Shown piece by piece: positions 6,201 through 12,982 of a stretch of DNA of 20,481 bases; the first letter of the stretch is position 1; every line of letters begins with the position of its first letter. Position numbers and translations under genes: made by a program. The DNA is taken from assembly GCA_035524275.1 (NCBI GenBank), contig DATKPC010000012.1, positions 1 through 20,481 of the forward strand, given 5' to 3'. The DNA comes from DATKPC01 sp035524275. GTDB taxonomy: Bacteria > Pseudomonadota > Gammaproteobacteria > Burkholderiales > Burkholderiaceae_F. The notes beneath the pieces are model-generated. The model did no database searches and was not told where the DNA came from. It worked only from the letters and a program-made list of their open reading frames with translations.

Positions 6201-7094
6201 ATGTCCAGTTCGCACCATCCCGTCGCGCCGTCCGTCCGTGCGTACAGCCGCGTGCTGGCGCAGGCCGGAGGACAACTTGTCGACGCGACAACGCCGCGCG
6301 CGCCCGACGACCTGCGCGTGGCGCTCTACGAGTCGCCGCCCTACCGGCTGCGGATCGACGGTATCGACGTGCCGCGACTGTCGATCAACCTGCGGCCCGC
6401 GCCGGTGCGCGGCGGACTCGCCGGCGATCCGGAGCGGGATTTCGGAGGCCGGCGCTACTCGATGTTCCTGACGCCCGCAGGCGCCGGCGTCGTGTGGAGC
6501 AAGTCCCGTCCGAGCCGGCACCTCAACATCTATTTCCATCCGGCGGTGGTCGCGGAAGCCGTCGACGGCGCGCAGGCGTCGCTTTCGATCGACGAGCCGT
6601 TGTTCGACGCGCACCTTCCGCGCGTGCGCAGCTGGGTCGATGCGCTGGAACTGGCGATCGGCCGCGACGAAGCGTGTGCACAGGATGCCGCGCTGTCGCT
6701 CGCGCGCGTGATCCTGGCGGCGCTCGCGCAGCGGCCGGCAACCCCGGCCCCGACGCTGTCGCCGGCGGCGGTCGCCCTCATTCGAGACTACGTGATCGCG
6801 CACATCGATCGTCCGCAGCGCGTCGCCGAACTTGCCGCGGTCGTCCGGATGTCCCCGAGCCGTTTCGCGTTCGCGTTCGTCGCGACGACCGGCTGCACGC
6901 CGCATCGCTACGTCCTGCAGCAGCGGCTGCTGCGTGCCCGCGAGATGCTTCGCGTGTCGAGCGCGGACCTGGCGCAGGTCGCCGCCGCGTGCGGTTTTTC
7001 CAGCCAGCAGCACCTGACCACGACGATGCGGCGCCTGCAGGGAACGACGCCCGGCAGCCTGCGCCGCCGGGCGTCGGAGCTCATCGTGCCGTGA
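6201..7094 (+). CDS. AraC-family transcriptional regulator
   Basis: This 297-residue regulator has its DNA-binding domain at about residues 197-290. It carries two helix-turn-helix units: VAELAAVVRMSPSRFAFAFVATTGCTPHRYV, then a second unit beginning LAQVAAACGFSSQQHLTTTMRRLQG. The first 180 residues are a variable domain with some resemblance to the cupin-type effector domains of AraC proteins that sense small organic molecules. The ribosome binding site before the ATG is weak (AGGGGG is about 20 bases away), so the start is uncertain by a few codons. It is divergent from the exported lactonase-like gene, its most likely target. It ends 3 bases before the convergent Spy-like gene. Confidence 0.9.
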   Translation: MSSSHHPVAPSVRAYSRVLAQAGGQLVDATTPRAPDDLRVALYESPPYRLRIDGIDVPRLSINLRPAPVRGGLAGDPERDFGGRRYSMFLTPAGAGVVWSKSRPSRHLNIYFHPAVVAEAVDGAQASLSIDEPLFDAHLPRVRSWVDALELAIGRDEACAQDAALSLARVILAALAQRPATPAPTLSPAAVALIRDYVIAHIDRPQRVAELAAVVRMSPSRFAFAFVATTGCTPHRYVLQQRLLRAREMLRVSSADLAQVAAACGFSSQQHLTTTMRRLQGTTPGSLRRRASELIVP

Positions 7095-7097
7095 ACC

Positions 7098-7586
7098 TCA
7101 GCTCCGGTCGCTGCCGTCGTGGACGTGGCGCGAACGGAACGGCGTCGCCTTGGCGTCGTCGAACACCTTGCGCTGTTCCGGCGACAGTTGCGCGTAGAGC
7201 GCCTTCATCGCCTCGAGCCGGGCGTGCGCGCGCTGCTCGCGCTGCTGCGCGTCGGCCAGCGCGCCTTCGAGGCGCTCCGGCGCCGTGGACGCGGCGCTTC
7301 CGGGTGCCGCTGCCGCGCCGTGGTCGCCGCCCGGCGATGCCAGCGTCGCGACGTACGCCTGCCAGCTCGCCTGCTGTTCCGGCTTCAGCTTCAACGCGTC
7401 GGCCAGGCGCTGCGGGTCGCGTTGCCCCGGCGCGGCCTCCAGCTGCCACGTATTTCTCATCGCCATGCGCATCTCGTGGCGGCCGGACCATGCGCCGCAG
7501 GTCTTGCCGGTCGCGGCAAAGGCCGCGACCGTTCCGAGGCCGAGGACGGCCGCCACCGCCAGGATGCGCTTCGTCGTGCTTTTCAT
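7098..7586 (-). CDS. Spy/CpxP-like periplasmic LTxxQ-type protein
   Basis: I take the ATG at 7586 (162 residues), which follows GGAG at good spacing. A start five codons upstream at 7601 is also possible. Residues 1-25 are a signal peptide (KRILAVAAVLGLGTVAAFA). Two LTxxQ-like signatures characteristic of the Spy/CpxP envelope-stress family are visible, LKPEQQASW at 67-75 and LSPEQRKVF at 134-142. They are joined by an Ala/Gly linker and a helical REQRAHARLEAMKALYAQ stretch. A short His-containing tail (RSRHVHDG) ends the protein. Family members act as ATP-independent periplasmic chaperones or two-component modulators. It is divergent from a two-component system, so it is a likely target and perhaps a feedback regulator of it. 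Confidence 0.82.
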   Translation of the reverse strand: MKSTTKRILAVAAVLGLGTVAAFAATGKTCGAWSGRHEMRMAMRNTWQLEAAPGQRDPQRLADALKLKPEQQASWQAYVATLASPGGDHGAAAAPGSAASTAPERLEGALADAQQREQRAHARLEAMKALYAQLSPEQRKVFDDAKATPFRSRHVHDGSDRS

Positions 7587-7700
7587 CGTCTTGGACTCCA
7601 TCGTGGGATCCGCTCCCGGACAGCCCGGGGGCGCATGCGACGCATTGTCGGCAGCGCATGTAGGCGCCGGATGTCGCTCCGGGAGCCGATTGTCGCGACG

Positions 7701-7717
7701 CGTATCGATTCGTATCG
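7701..7717. promoter_or_regulatory. Tandem direct repeat CGTATCG, candidate response-regulator site
   Basis: CGTATCG occurs at 7701-7707 and again at 7711-7717, spaced exactly 10 bp start to start. OmpR-type regulators bind as head-to-tail dimers on direct repeats spaced about 10-11 bp. The site lies between the Spy-like gene and the response regulator gene, so it could serve both. Binding is inferred. Confidence 0.4.
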
Positions 7718-7769
7718 GCCGGGTTTCGGCCACGGCCGGGCGCCGGCCTTGCGCGACATAATCGGTGCC

Positions 7770-8528
7770 ATGGAAAACGCCGCGGAGCACGCCCCGCACG
7801 TCCTCGTCGTCGATGACGATCGCGACATCCGCGAGCTGCTTGCCGGCTACCTCGTGCGACAGGGCATGCAGGTGGAAACCGCGGCCGATGGCGAGGGCCT
7901 GTGGCGCGGGTTGGACGGCGCCGCGATCGACATCGTCGTCCTCGACCTGAACCTTCCGGGCGCCGACGGCCTCGCGCTCTGCCGCGAGCTGCGCGCGCGT
8001 GGGCACGCCGTTCCGGTCATCATGCTGACGGCGCGCGGCGATCCGATCGATCGCGTCGTCGGGCTGGAGATCGGCGCCGACGACTACATGGCCAAACCCT
8101 TCGAGCCGCGCGAACTGGTCGCGCGGATCCGCACGGTGCTGCGCCGGGCCCGGATCGCAACCGCGAGCGAGGATCGTCCGCGTGCGCGTCCGGAGCCGCC
8201 GCGCGGTCGCCGCCTGCAGTTTGCCGGCTGGAAGCTCGACATCCCGGCGCGGGAACTGGTGTCGCCCGACGGCAGCGTCGTCGTCCTGACGTCGGGCGAG
8301 TTCGGCCTTCTGCGGGTGCTCGTCGAGAACGCGGGTCGGGTGCTGAGCCGCGACCAGCTCCTCAATCACACGCAGGGGCGCGACGCCTCGCCGTTCGACC
8401 GCTCGATCGACCTGCACGTCAGCCGGCTGCGGGCGAAGCTGCGCGACGACGCCCGCGTCCCGAGCCTGCTGAAGACGGTGCGCAACGAGGGCTATGTGCT
8501 CGTTGCGGACGTGAAGGCCGTGCCGTGA
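7770..8528 (+). CDS. OmpR-family response regulator
   Basis: This 252-residue regulator has a receiver domain at about 10-125 and a winged-helix DNA-binding domain at about 150-250. The acidic cluster is Asp15-Asp17, the phospho-acceptor Asp59 (VVLDLNLPG), the switch Thr87 (IMLTARG) and Lys109 (YMAKPF). The C-terminus shows LTSGEFGLLRVLVENAGRVLSRDQLL and ends KTVRNEGYVLVAD. The longer open frame upstream is a shadow, because homology starts at the ATG at 7770. No ribosome binding site precedes this ATG. Instead CATAAT at 7757-7762 ends 7 bases before it, so the transcript may have almost no leader. The stop overlaps the kinase start (GTGA). Partner, operon and divergent Spy-like gene suggest envelope-stress sensing. 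Confidence 0.92.
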   Translation: MENAAEHAPHVLVVDDDRDIRELLAGYLVRQGMQVETAADGEGLWRGLDGAAIDIVVLDLNLPGADGLALCRELRARGHAVPVIMLTARGDPIDRVVGLEIGADDYMAKPFEPRELVARIRTVLRRARIATASEDRPRARPEPPRGRRLQFAGWKLDIPARELVSPDGSVVVLTSGEFGLLRVLVENAGRVLSRDQLLNHTQGRDASPFDRSIDLHVSRLRAKLRDDARVPSLLKTVRNEGYVLVADVKAVP

Positions 8529-10027
8529 GCGCCGGGGAGGATGGCGGCGCGCGGCGTTGCGGGCCGGCGGCCCGGGCAACGGGGCACAGCATCGTGCTGC
8601 GTTTCTTCGCGATCCTCGTCGTCGGCCTCCTCGTCGCGGCGGCACTCACCGGCGCCCTGGCGCTGTGGCGAGCCGCCGACGAAGGCGCCGGCACGCCGCA
8701 GCGCGACGCGTGGGCGGCGCGCGTCGCCGCTTTCGTTCGCGCCGTCGACGACGCGCCGGCGTCGGCTCGCCCGTCGGTCCTCGCCGTCGGCGAGATGGCC
8801 GGTGTCCGCGTGTTCGCCGCCTCGGGCGCCGAGGCGCCGCCCACCGCCAACGCCGAGGCGCCGCGCGCAGCCGATGCCGAGACGCCCGACGAATCCGACG
8901 CCGCCTTGTCGCAGGCGCTGACGGCCGCGCTCGGTCGTCGCGCTGTCGTCGTCGAGGGTCGCGGCCCGCTCGCCTGCAGCGGGCGGCCGGAGTGGCCGGA
9001 GCGCGGCGACGATGGCCTGCACAACGGCCTGGCGGCCATGACGGCCCACGGTTCCGGATCCTGGCACTGCTATCTCGTCCAGGCCGGACTGGCCGACGGC
9101 TCGACACTCGCGTTCCGCGTCCCGGCGAACTCCGCGTGGAACGTCCGCAGCATCGAGCGCGCGAACCGCGGCGCCGGGGCTTGGGTGCTGCCGGCGACCC
9201 TGATGCTGGCCCTGTTCGCGCTCGCCGCGGTCCTGAGCCGCGTCGCCGTCGCGCCGCTGCTCACGCTGTCGCGGGCCGCCGAAACCTTCGCCGGCGACGT
9301 CGAGGCGCCGCCGCTGCCGGAGGAAGGCCCGCGCGAGATCCGCGCCGCGGTGGCCGCGTTCAACCGGATGCAATCGCGGATCCGCGCCCACGTCGGCGAG
9401 CGTACGTCGATGCTGGCGGCCATCGCGCACGACCTGCAGACGCCGCTCACGCGCCTGCGCCTGCGCCTGGAGCAGGTCGACGATGCCGCGTTGCGCTCGC
9501 AACTGGGCCATGACCTTGACGAGTGCCAGTTCCGCGTCCGCGAAGGCCTCGATCTCGCGCGCAGCCTCCAGGATGCCGGAGCGCTCGTCAGCGTGGACCT
9601 GGATGCGCTGCTGCGCAGCGCGTGCGACGAGGCGGCCGATACCGGGGCGGCCGCCGTCTACGAGGCAGGGCCGCGGTTGACGGTGCGCGCACGGCCGCAG
9701 GCGCTGCTGCGTTGCGTCGAGAACCTGCTGGGCAATGCGATCAAGTACGGACAGTCGGCCACCGTGAGCGCGGCGCGCGACGGCGATCGGGCGGTGATCC
9801 TGGTGCGCGACCGCGGACCGGGGATTCCCGACGCCGACCTCGAGCGGGTGTTCGAGCCCTTCGTCCGGCTGGAGGATTCGCGCTCGCGCGCGACCGGGGG
9901 CACCGGCCTCGGGCTCTACATCGTGCGCAACCTGATGCGCCAGCAGCACGGCGAGGTCACGCTGCGCAACGTGCGCGGCGACGGCCAGCACGGGCTCGAA
10001 GCCCGGCTCACCGTGCCGCTCGCCTGA
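8525..10027 (+). CDS. EnvZ-like sensor histidine kinase
   Basis: I choose the GTG at 8525, which overlaps the regulator stop by 4 bases (GTGA) and gives 500 residues. TM1 is about 23-48 and TM2 about 218-240, with some 170 periplasmic residues between. That sensor region contains a low-complexity Ala/Glu/Pro stretch (100-127) and two cysteines (151 and 182). HAMP is about 240-290. The dimerisation helix carries AIAHDLQTPLTRLRLRLE with His302 as phospho-acceptor. The ATPase domain has the N box (ENLLGNAIKYG, about 399-409), G1 (RDRGPGIPD, about 428-436) and G2 (GGTGLGLYIV, about 458-467). All catalytic boxes are intact. The signal sensed is unknown. Coupled translation with the response regulator makes the pairing firm. 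Confidence 0.93.
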   Translation: MSAGEDGGARRCGPAARATGHSIVLRFFAILVVGLLVAAALTGALALWRAADEGAGTPQRDAWAARVAAFVRAVDDAPASARPSVLAVGEMAGVRVFAASGAEAPPTANAEAPRAADAETPDESDAALSQALTAALGRRAVVVEGRGPLACSGRPEWPERGDDGLHNGLAAMTAHGSGSWHCYLVQAGLADGSTLAFRVPANSAWNVRSIERANRGAGAWVLPATLMLALFALAAVLSRVAVAPLLTLSRAAETFAGDVEAPPLPEEGPREIRAAVAAFNRMQSRIRAHVGERTSMLAAIAHDLQTPLTRLRLRLEQVDDAALRSQLGHDLDECQFRVREGLDLARSLQDAGALVSVDLDALLRSACDEAADTGAAAVYEAGPRLTVRARPQALLRCVENLLGNAIKYGQSATVSAARDGDRAVILVRDRGPGIPDADLERVFEPFVRLEDSRSRATGGTGLGLYIVRNLMRQQHGEVTLRNVRGDGQHGLEARLTVPLA

Positions 10028-10131
10028 GATCAGGCGAAGCCGGGCACCGGGTGCGCGATCTCGCCGAGGCGATCGACGACGCGGCGGTCGGCGTCCTCGG
10101 TGCGCGGCGTGCTCCCAACGGGCGTGGCCGG

Positions 10132-10908
10132 CTAGGCGAATGCGGCGGCCGCAGCGCGCCGAAGACTGCGTAACACGCGCTGCTCCGCGTGCATCGAGGT
10201 TTCGGCGCCGATGAACATGTTGACGCTGATCGCCCCGAGCAACTCGCTCCGAGCGCCATAGAGTGGAACCGCGACGCCGCGCACGTTGTCGTCGAGTTGC
10301 CCCTCCGAGATCGCGTAGCCGCGCTCGCGCGCCTGCGCGAGTGCGGCCTCGATTCGCGACCGTGCCCCGCTTTCGCCTCCGTCCCCGTCCGCGGCGCGCC
10401 GCTTGCGCAGGTATCGGTCGAGCAGCACCTGCACGTCGGGCGAGGGCAGCGCCGCCGCGATGCTCAAGCCGCCGGAGCAGACGAACAGCGGAAAATGCGC
10501 CCCGACGCCATGGCTGCGGTTCGTGATCCGGTTCGTCGTCGCCTTGGCGACGACCTGGGTCTCGTGCCCGTCGCGGACCCAGAGATAGGCGTTCTCGCCG
10601 GTTTCCGCCGTCAGCCGGTGCAGGACGGGCTGGACGCGGTAGACGAGCTCGGACGAGCCGAGGAAGACGGCACCCAGGCGCAGGACGCGATGCGTCAGGA
10701 AATACTCCTTCCGCTCGTTGCCGAGGTAGCCCATGTCCACGAGCGTGGCGAGGTAGCGACGCGCGGCGAAGCGGCTGATGCCGCACCGCCCGGCGATCTC
10801 GGCGAGGGTCAGGCGCGGGGCTTGCAGGTCGAACGCGCCGAGGACCGCGAGGCCGGTCCCGAAGCTCGTGACGCCGGCCGCGGCGCCGGTCGCGTCAGAG
10901 GAAGCCAC
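10132..10908 (-). CDS. IclR-family transcriptional regulator (second of a tandem pair)
   Basis: This 258-residue regulator has an N-terminal winged helix at about 14-75 (FGTGLAVLGAFD, then LTLAEIAGRCGISRFAARRYLATLVDMGYL). An effector domain at about 85-250 includes the family pattern ERGYAISEGQLDDNVRGVAVPLYG. It starts with GTG at 10908, inside the end of the preceding IclR gene (14-base overlap), so the two are translated from one mRNA and probably coupled. FD...R.TL resembles the PcaR/PobR group that responds to aromatic acids, in line with the gallate genes nearby. One of the two proteins may act on the porin-dioxygenase promoter. They could form a heteromer, though that is unproven. A tail rich in Ala ends the protein. 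Confidence 0.9.
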   Translation of the reverse strand: MASSDATGAAAGVTSFGTGLAVLGAFDLQAPRLTLAEIAGRCGISRFAARRYLATLVDMGYLGNERKEYFLTHRVLRLGAVFLGSSELVYRVQPVLHRLTAETGENAYLWVRDGHETQVVAKATTNRITNRSHGVGAHFPLFVCSGGLSIAAALPSPDVQVLLDRYLRKRRAADGDGGESGARSRIEAALAQARERGYAISEGQLDDNVRGVAVPLYGARSELLGAISVNMFIGAETSMHAEQRVLRSLRRAAAAAFA

Positions 10909-11713
10909 GCAGCTCGCCCGCCGCTTCGCGCAGCAGCGGCAGGTAGCGCAGGACCATCGCGGACATGCCGAGGCGACATACCGGCATCGTGACGCTCAGT
11001 GCGGCCACGCACGCGTCGCGGCGATCGTGGACGGCGATCGCTAGGCCGCGCCAACCGAGTTCGAGCTGCTGCTCGGCGACCGCGTAGCCCAGTGCGCGCG
11101 CCTCGAGGATCGATCGTCGGAACGCATCCGGATCCCTCTCGGTGCAGGCCGTGAAGGCCGTGAAGCGGTGTTCCGCGATCCAGTCGTCGAGCGCGCCATC
11201 GGGCAGCGTGGACAACGCCGCGCGCCCGACCGAGACCGCGTGGGCCGCCACGCGCGAGCCGAGCCCGAACTCCGTTCGCGTGCCGCCGCGCCGGGCCAGG
11301 TAGACGACGTCGTGCCCGTCGAGGACGGCGAGGCTTGCGGTTTCGCCGCTGGCGGCCGCCATCCGCCGCAGCACAGGTTGCGCGAGCGTCGGCAACCGCG
11401 TCGACTCCAGGTAGGACTGACCCAGCCGCAACGCGCGCGCCTGCAGCCAGAAGGCGCGACCGTCCGTCTGCGCATAGCCGAAGTGGCAGAGGCTCAGCAG
11501 GTACCTGCGCGCCGCCGACCGGCTGATGCCGGTGCGCAGCGCGACGTCCGTCGGCGTCAGGCGCGGGTGTCGGGCATCGAAGCACTCGATGACCGCCAGC
11601 CCGCGACCGAGGCCCGCGACGAGGTCCTGCGGATCGATCGGGGTGGCGCGTCGTGGCGTGCTTCGTTGCTGTGCGACGGCGGCCGTGTCGCACGCGCCTG
11701 CCGTGATCACCAT
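10895..11713 (-). CDS. IclR-family transcriptional regulator (first of a tandem pair), PcaR/PobR-like
   Basis: This 272-residue regulator has its winged helix at about 32-95, starting with VAGLGRGLAVIECFDARHPRL, close to the opening of PcaR/PobR-type IclR proteins. LTPTDVALRTGISRSAARRYLLSL is the recognition unit. The effector domain ends with ARALGYAVAEQQLELGWRGL and ALSVTMPV. The ATG at 11713 follows AGGAGA at suitable spacing. It is the first gene of a leftward pair and is divergent from the LysR gene. The 209-base gap between them contains an interrupted inverted repeat with the CTGTC-CGGGT core that also occurs before the porin gene. Control of gallate catabolism is inferred from context. 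Confidence 0.9.
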   Translation of the reverse strand: MVITAGACDTAAVAQQRSTPRRATPIDPQDLVAGLGRGLAVIECFDARHPRLTPTDVALRTGISRSAARRYLLSLCHFGYAQTDGRAFWLQARALRLGQSYLESTRLPTLAQPVLRRMAAASGETASLAVLDGHDVVYLARRGGTRTEFGLGSRVAAHAVSVGRAALSTLPDGALDDWIAEHRFTAFTACTERDPDAFRRSILEARALGYAVAEQQLELGWRGLAIAVHDRRDACVAALSVTMPVCRLGMSAMVLRYLPLLREAAGELRGFL

Positions 11714-11833
11714 CGATGGCTCTCCTGTCGCTGTCGAAGTCCGCGGCGGGCCCCGGCAGGCCGATGAAGAGCGACGGCACGTCCCGCCTGGCGTCCTGCA
11801 GCGCTCGCCGGGCGAATGATTGTTGTTCTGATT

Positions 11834-11877
11834 TACCCGACAGCCGCGACTCTATTGAACGGTCCCTGTCGCGGGTA
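11834..11877. promoter_or_regulatory. Interrupted inverted repeat in the IclR-LysR intergenic region
   Basis: TACCCGACAG (11834-11843) faces CTGTCGCGGGTA (11866-11877). They are inverted copies except for two extra bases in the right arm. GTCCCTGTCGCGGGT at 11862-11876 matches GTTCCTGTCACGGGT at 12882-12896 before the porin gene at 13 of 15 positions. This suggests one regulator binding at both places. Confidence 0.45.
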
Positions 11878-11897
11878 GATGCCACGATCTGAAACGC

Positions 11898-11914
11898 GAT
11901 AACGAGCAGTTATC
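11898..11914. promoter_or_regulatory. LysR-type T-N11-A palindrome just upstream of the LysR gene
   Basis: GATAAC-gagca-GTTATC is a perfect 6-5-6 inverted repeat. Its core TAAC-N5-GTTA fits the T-N11-A consensus of LysR-type regulator sites. It ends 8 bases before the LysR ATG at 11923, a position that suits negative autoregulation. It also occupies the place where a ribosome binding site would be expected, and none is visible. Confidence 0.55.
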
Positions 11915-11922
11915 ATGGCCCG

Positions 11923-12837
11923 ATGAAGCTCTCCAGCCTCCGCGCACTGAAGGCCGCGATCGACGAGGGCAGCCTGCGCTCCGCGGCGCGCCGCCTTGGC
12001 GTCTCGCAGCCGGCCCTCACGAAGATGATTCGCGAACTGGAGCGCGAGCTGTCGGCGAAGCTGCTCGCGCGGTCGACGACGGGCGTGGTTCCGACGGCGC
12101 AGGGCCTGGTCCTTTACGAGCGCTCGGCGGCTGCCGAGCGCGAGCTCTCGCAGGCGGTCGAGCAGATCCAGCAGCTGGGCGGCAGCATGACCGGGTCGCT
12201 CACGATCGCCGCCGTGCCGCTGGCGGTCATGCTGCTCGTGCCGGAGACTGTCCGCACGTTCGGCCGCGAATTCCCGGAGATCCGGCTTCGCATCATCGAG
12301 GAGCTCTACATCGAGCAGCTGACCCGCCTGCGCAAGGGCGAGGTCGACATCGCCCTCGGTCCGCTGCCGGAGCACCTGCCGCATGGCGAGTTCGTCGTCG
12401 AGCGCCTGATGCCGATTTCGATGGTGATCGTCGTGCGCAAGGGAAATCCCCTGGGGCGGGCGCGGAACCTGCGCGACCTGGCCGAGGCGCGCTGGGTCTA
12501 CACCGGCGCGACGCAGGACTCGGGCTACGCAAGGACGCTCTACGAACTCCACGGCATGCAGCCGCCGCCGGCCGGCGCGGTCGTCAACTCCACGCTCGGG
12601 CTGCTCTCGATCGTCGCCAGCGGCAACTGCGTCGGCCTCCTGCCGCAGCAGATCGCGGCCAACCCCTTCGCCGCCCAGCACCTGGACGTCGTGGACGTCG
12701 CCGAAGGGCCGCTGAGGCTGGCCCTTGGTGCGCTCGCCCGCGCCGATGCCGCCGTGAAACCGAGCGTTCGCCATTTCCTCGCGCACCTGCATCGTGCGGC
12801 GCATCAATTCACGTCCGGCTCGCCCGCCAACCGGTAA
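11923..12837 (+). CDS. LysR-family transcriptional regulator, probable regulator of the gallate operon
   Basis: This 304-residue LysR protein has its N-terminal helix-turn-helix at about 1-62 (LRALKAAIDEGSLRSAARRLGVSQPALTKMIRELE, then LLARSTTGVVPTAQG). The substrate-binding fold is at about 90-295 (GSLTIAAVPLAVMLLVPETV, EVDIALGP, VASGNCVGLLPQQIA). It lies 145 bases upstream of the porin-dioxygenase-transporter genes on the same strand and is divergent from two IclR genes. In Pseudomonas putida the gallate genes are activated by the LysR protein GalR, so this is a plausible functional counterpart, but orthology is not shown here. The start has no clear Shine-Dalgarno sequence. The T-N11-A palindrome before it suggests autoregulation. 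Confidence 0.9.
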   Translation: MKLSSLRALKAAIDEGSLRSAARRLGVSQPALTKMIRELERELSAKLLARSTTGVVPTAQGLVLYERSAAAERELSQAVEQIQQLGGSMTGSLTIAAVPLAVMLLVPETVRTFGREFPEIRLRIIEELYIEQLTRLRKGEVDIALGPLPEHLPHGEFVVERLMPISMVIVVRKGNPLGRARNLRDLAEARWVYTGATQDSGYARTLYELHGMQPPPAGAVVNSTLGLLSIVASGNCVGLLPQQIAANPFAAQHLDVVDVAEGPLRLALGALARADAAVKPSVRHFLAHLHRAAHQFTSGSPANR

Positions 12838-12874
12838 TCGGACAAACCTGGCGCCGGGCGCTCCTTTTCTGCCA

Positions 12875-12891
12875 TGACAGGGTTCCTGTCA
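12875..12891. promoter_or_regulatory. Perfect inverted repeat TGACAGG-gtt-CCTGTCA, candidate operator of the porin operon
   Basis: This 7-3-7 perfect palindrome lies in the 145-base gap before the porin gene. Its right half overlaps the candidate -35 and extends into the 15-bp motif shared with the IclR-LysR intergenic region. Position and symmetry suit an IclR- or LysR-type activator or repressor. Confidence 0.5.
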
Positions 12892-12911
12892 CGGGTCGCG
12901 GAACCTAAATT
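12883..12911 (+). promoter_or_regulatory. Candidate promoter of the porin-dioxygenase operon
   Basis: TAAATT at 12906-12911 matches four of six positions of the sigma70 -10. At 17 bp spacing the -35 is TTCCTG, a poor match that lies inside the palindrome. A weak -35 covered by an operator is usual for activator-dependent catabolic promoters. GGTCGCG (12894-12900) and CGCGACC (12912-12918) form a second inverted repeat around the -10. Confidence 0.35.
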
Positions 12912-12982
12912 CGCGACCGCCGTGGCGCACGTTCGCGGCATGCGACAGCGGGAACAACGCCTGAAGGGGAGGGGAGTCGAGC

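Noticed and set aside
7119..7769. N-terminal extension of the response regulator frame by about 217 codons
   Set aside because: The extension is antisense to the Spy-like gene and has no homology; the receiver domain begins right after the ATG at 7770.
7901..8524. N-terminal extension of the histidine kinase frame
   Set aside because: It overlaps the response regulator in another frame; the GTG at 8525 overlapping the regulator stop is the natural start before TM1.
10028..10131. Possible terminator between the convergent kinase and IclR genes
   Set aside because: Short GC-rich inverted repeats exist but there is no clear long stem and no T tract on either strand.
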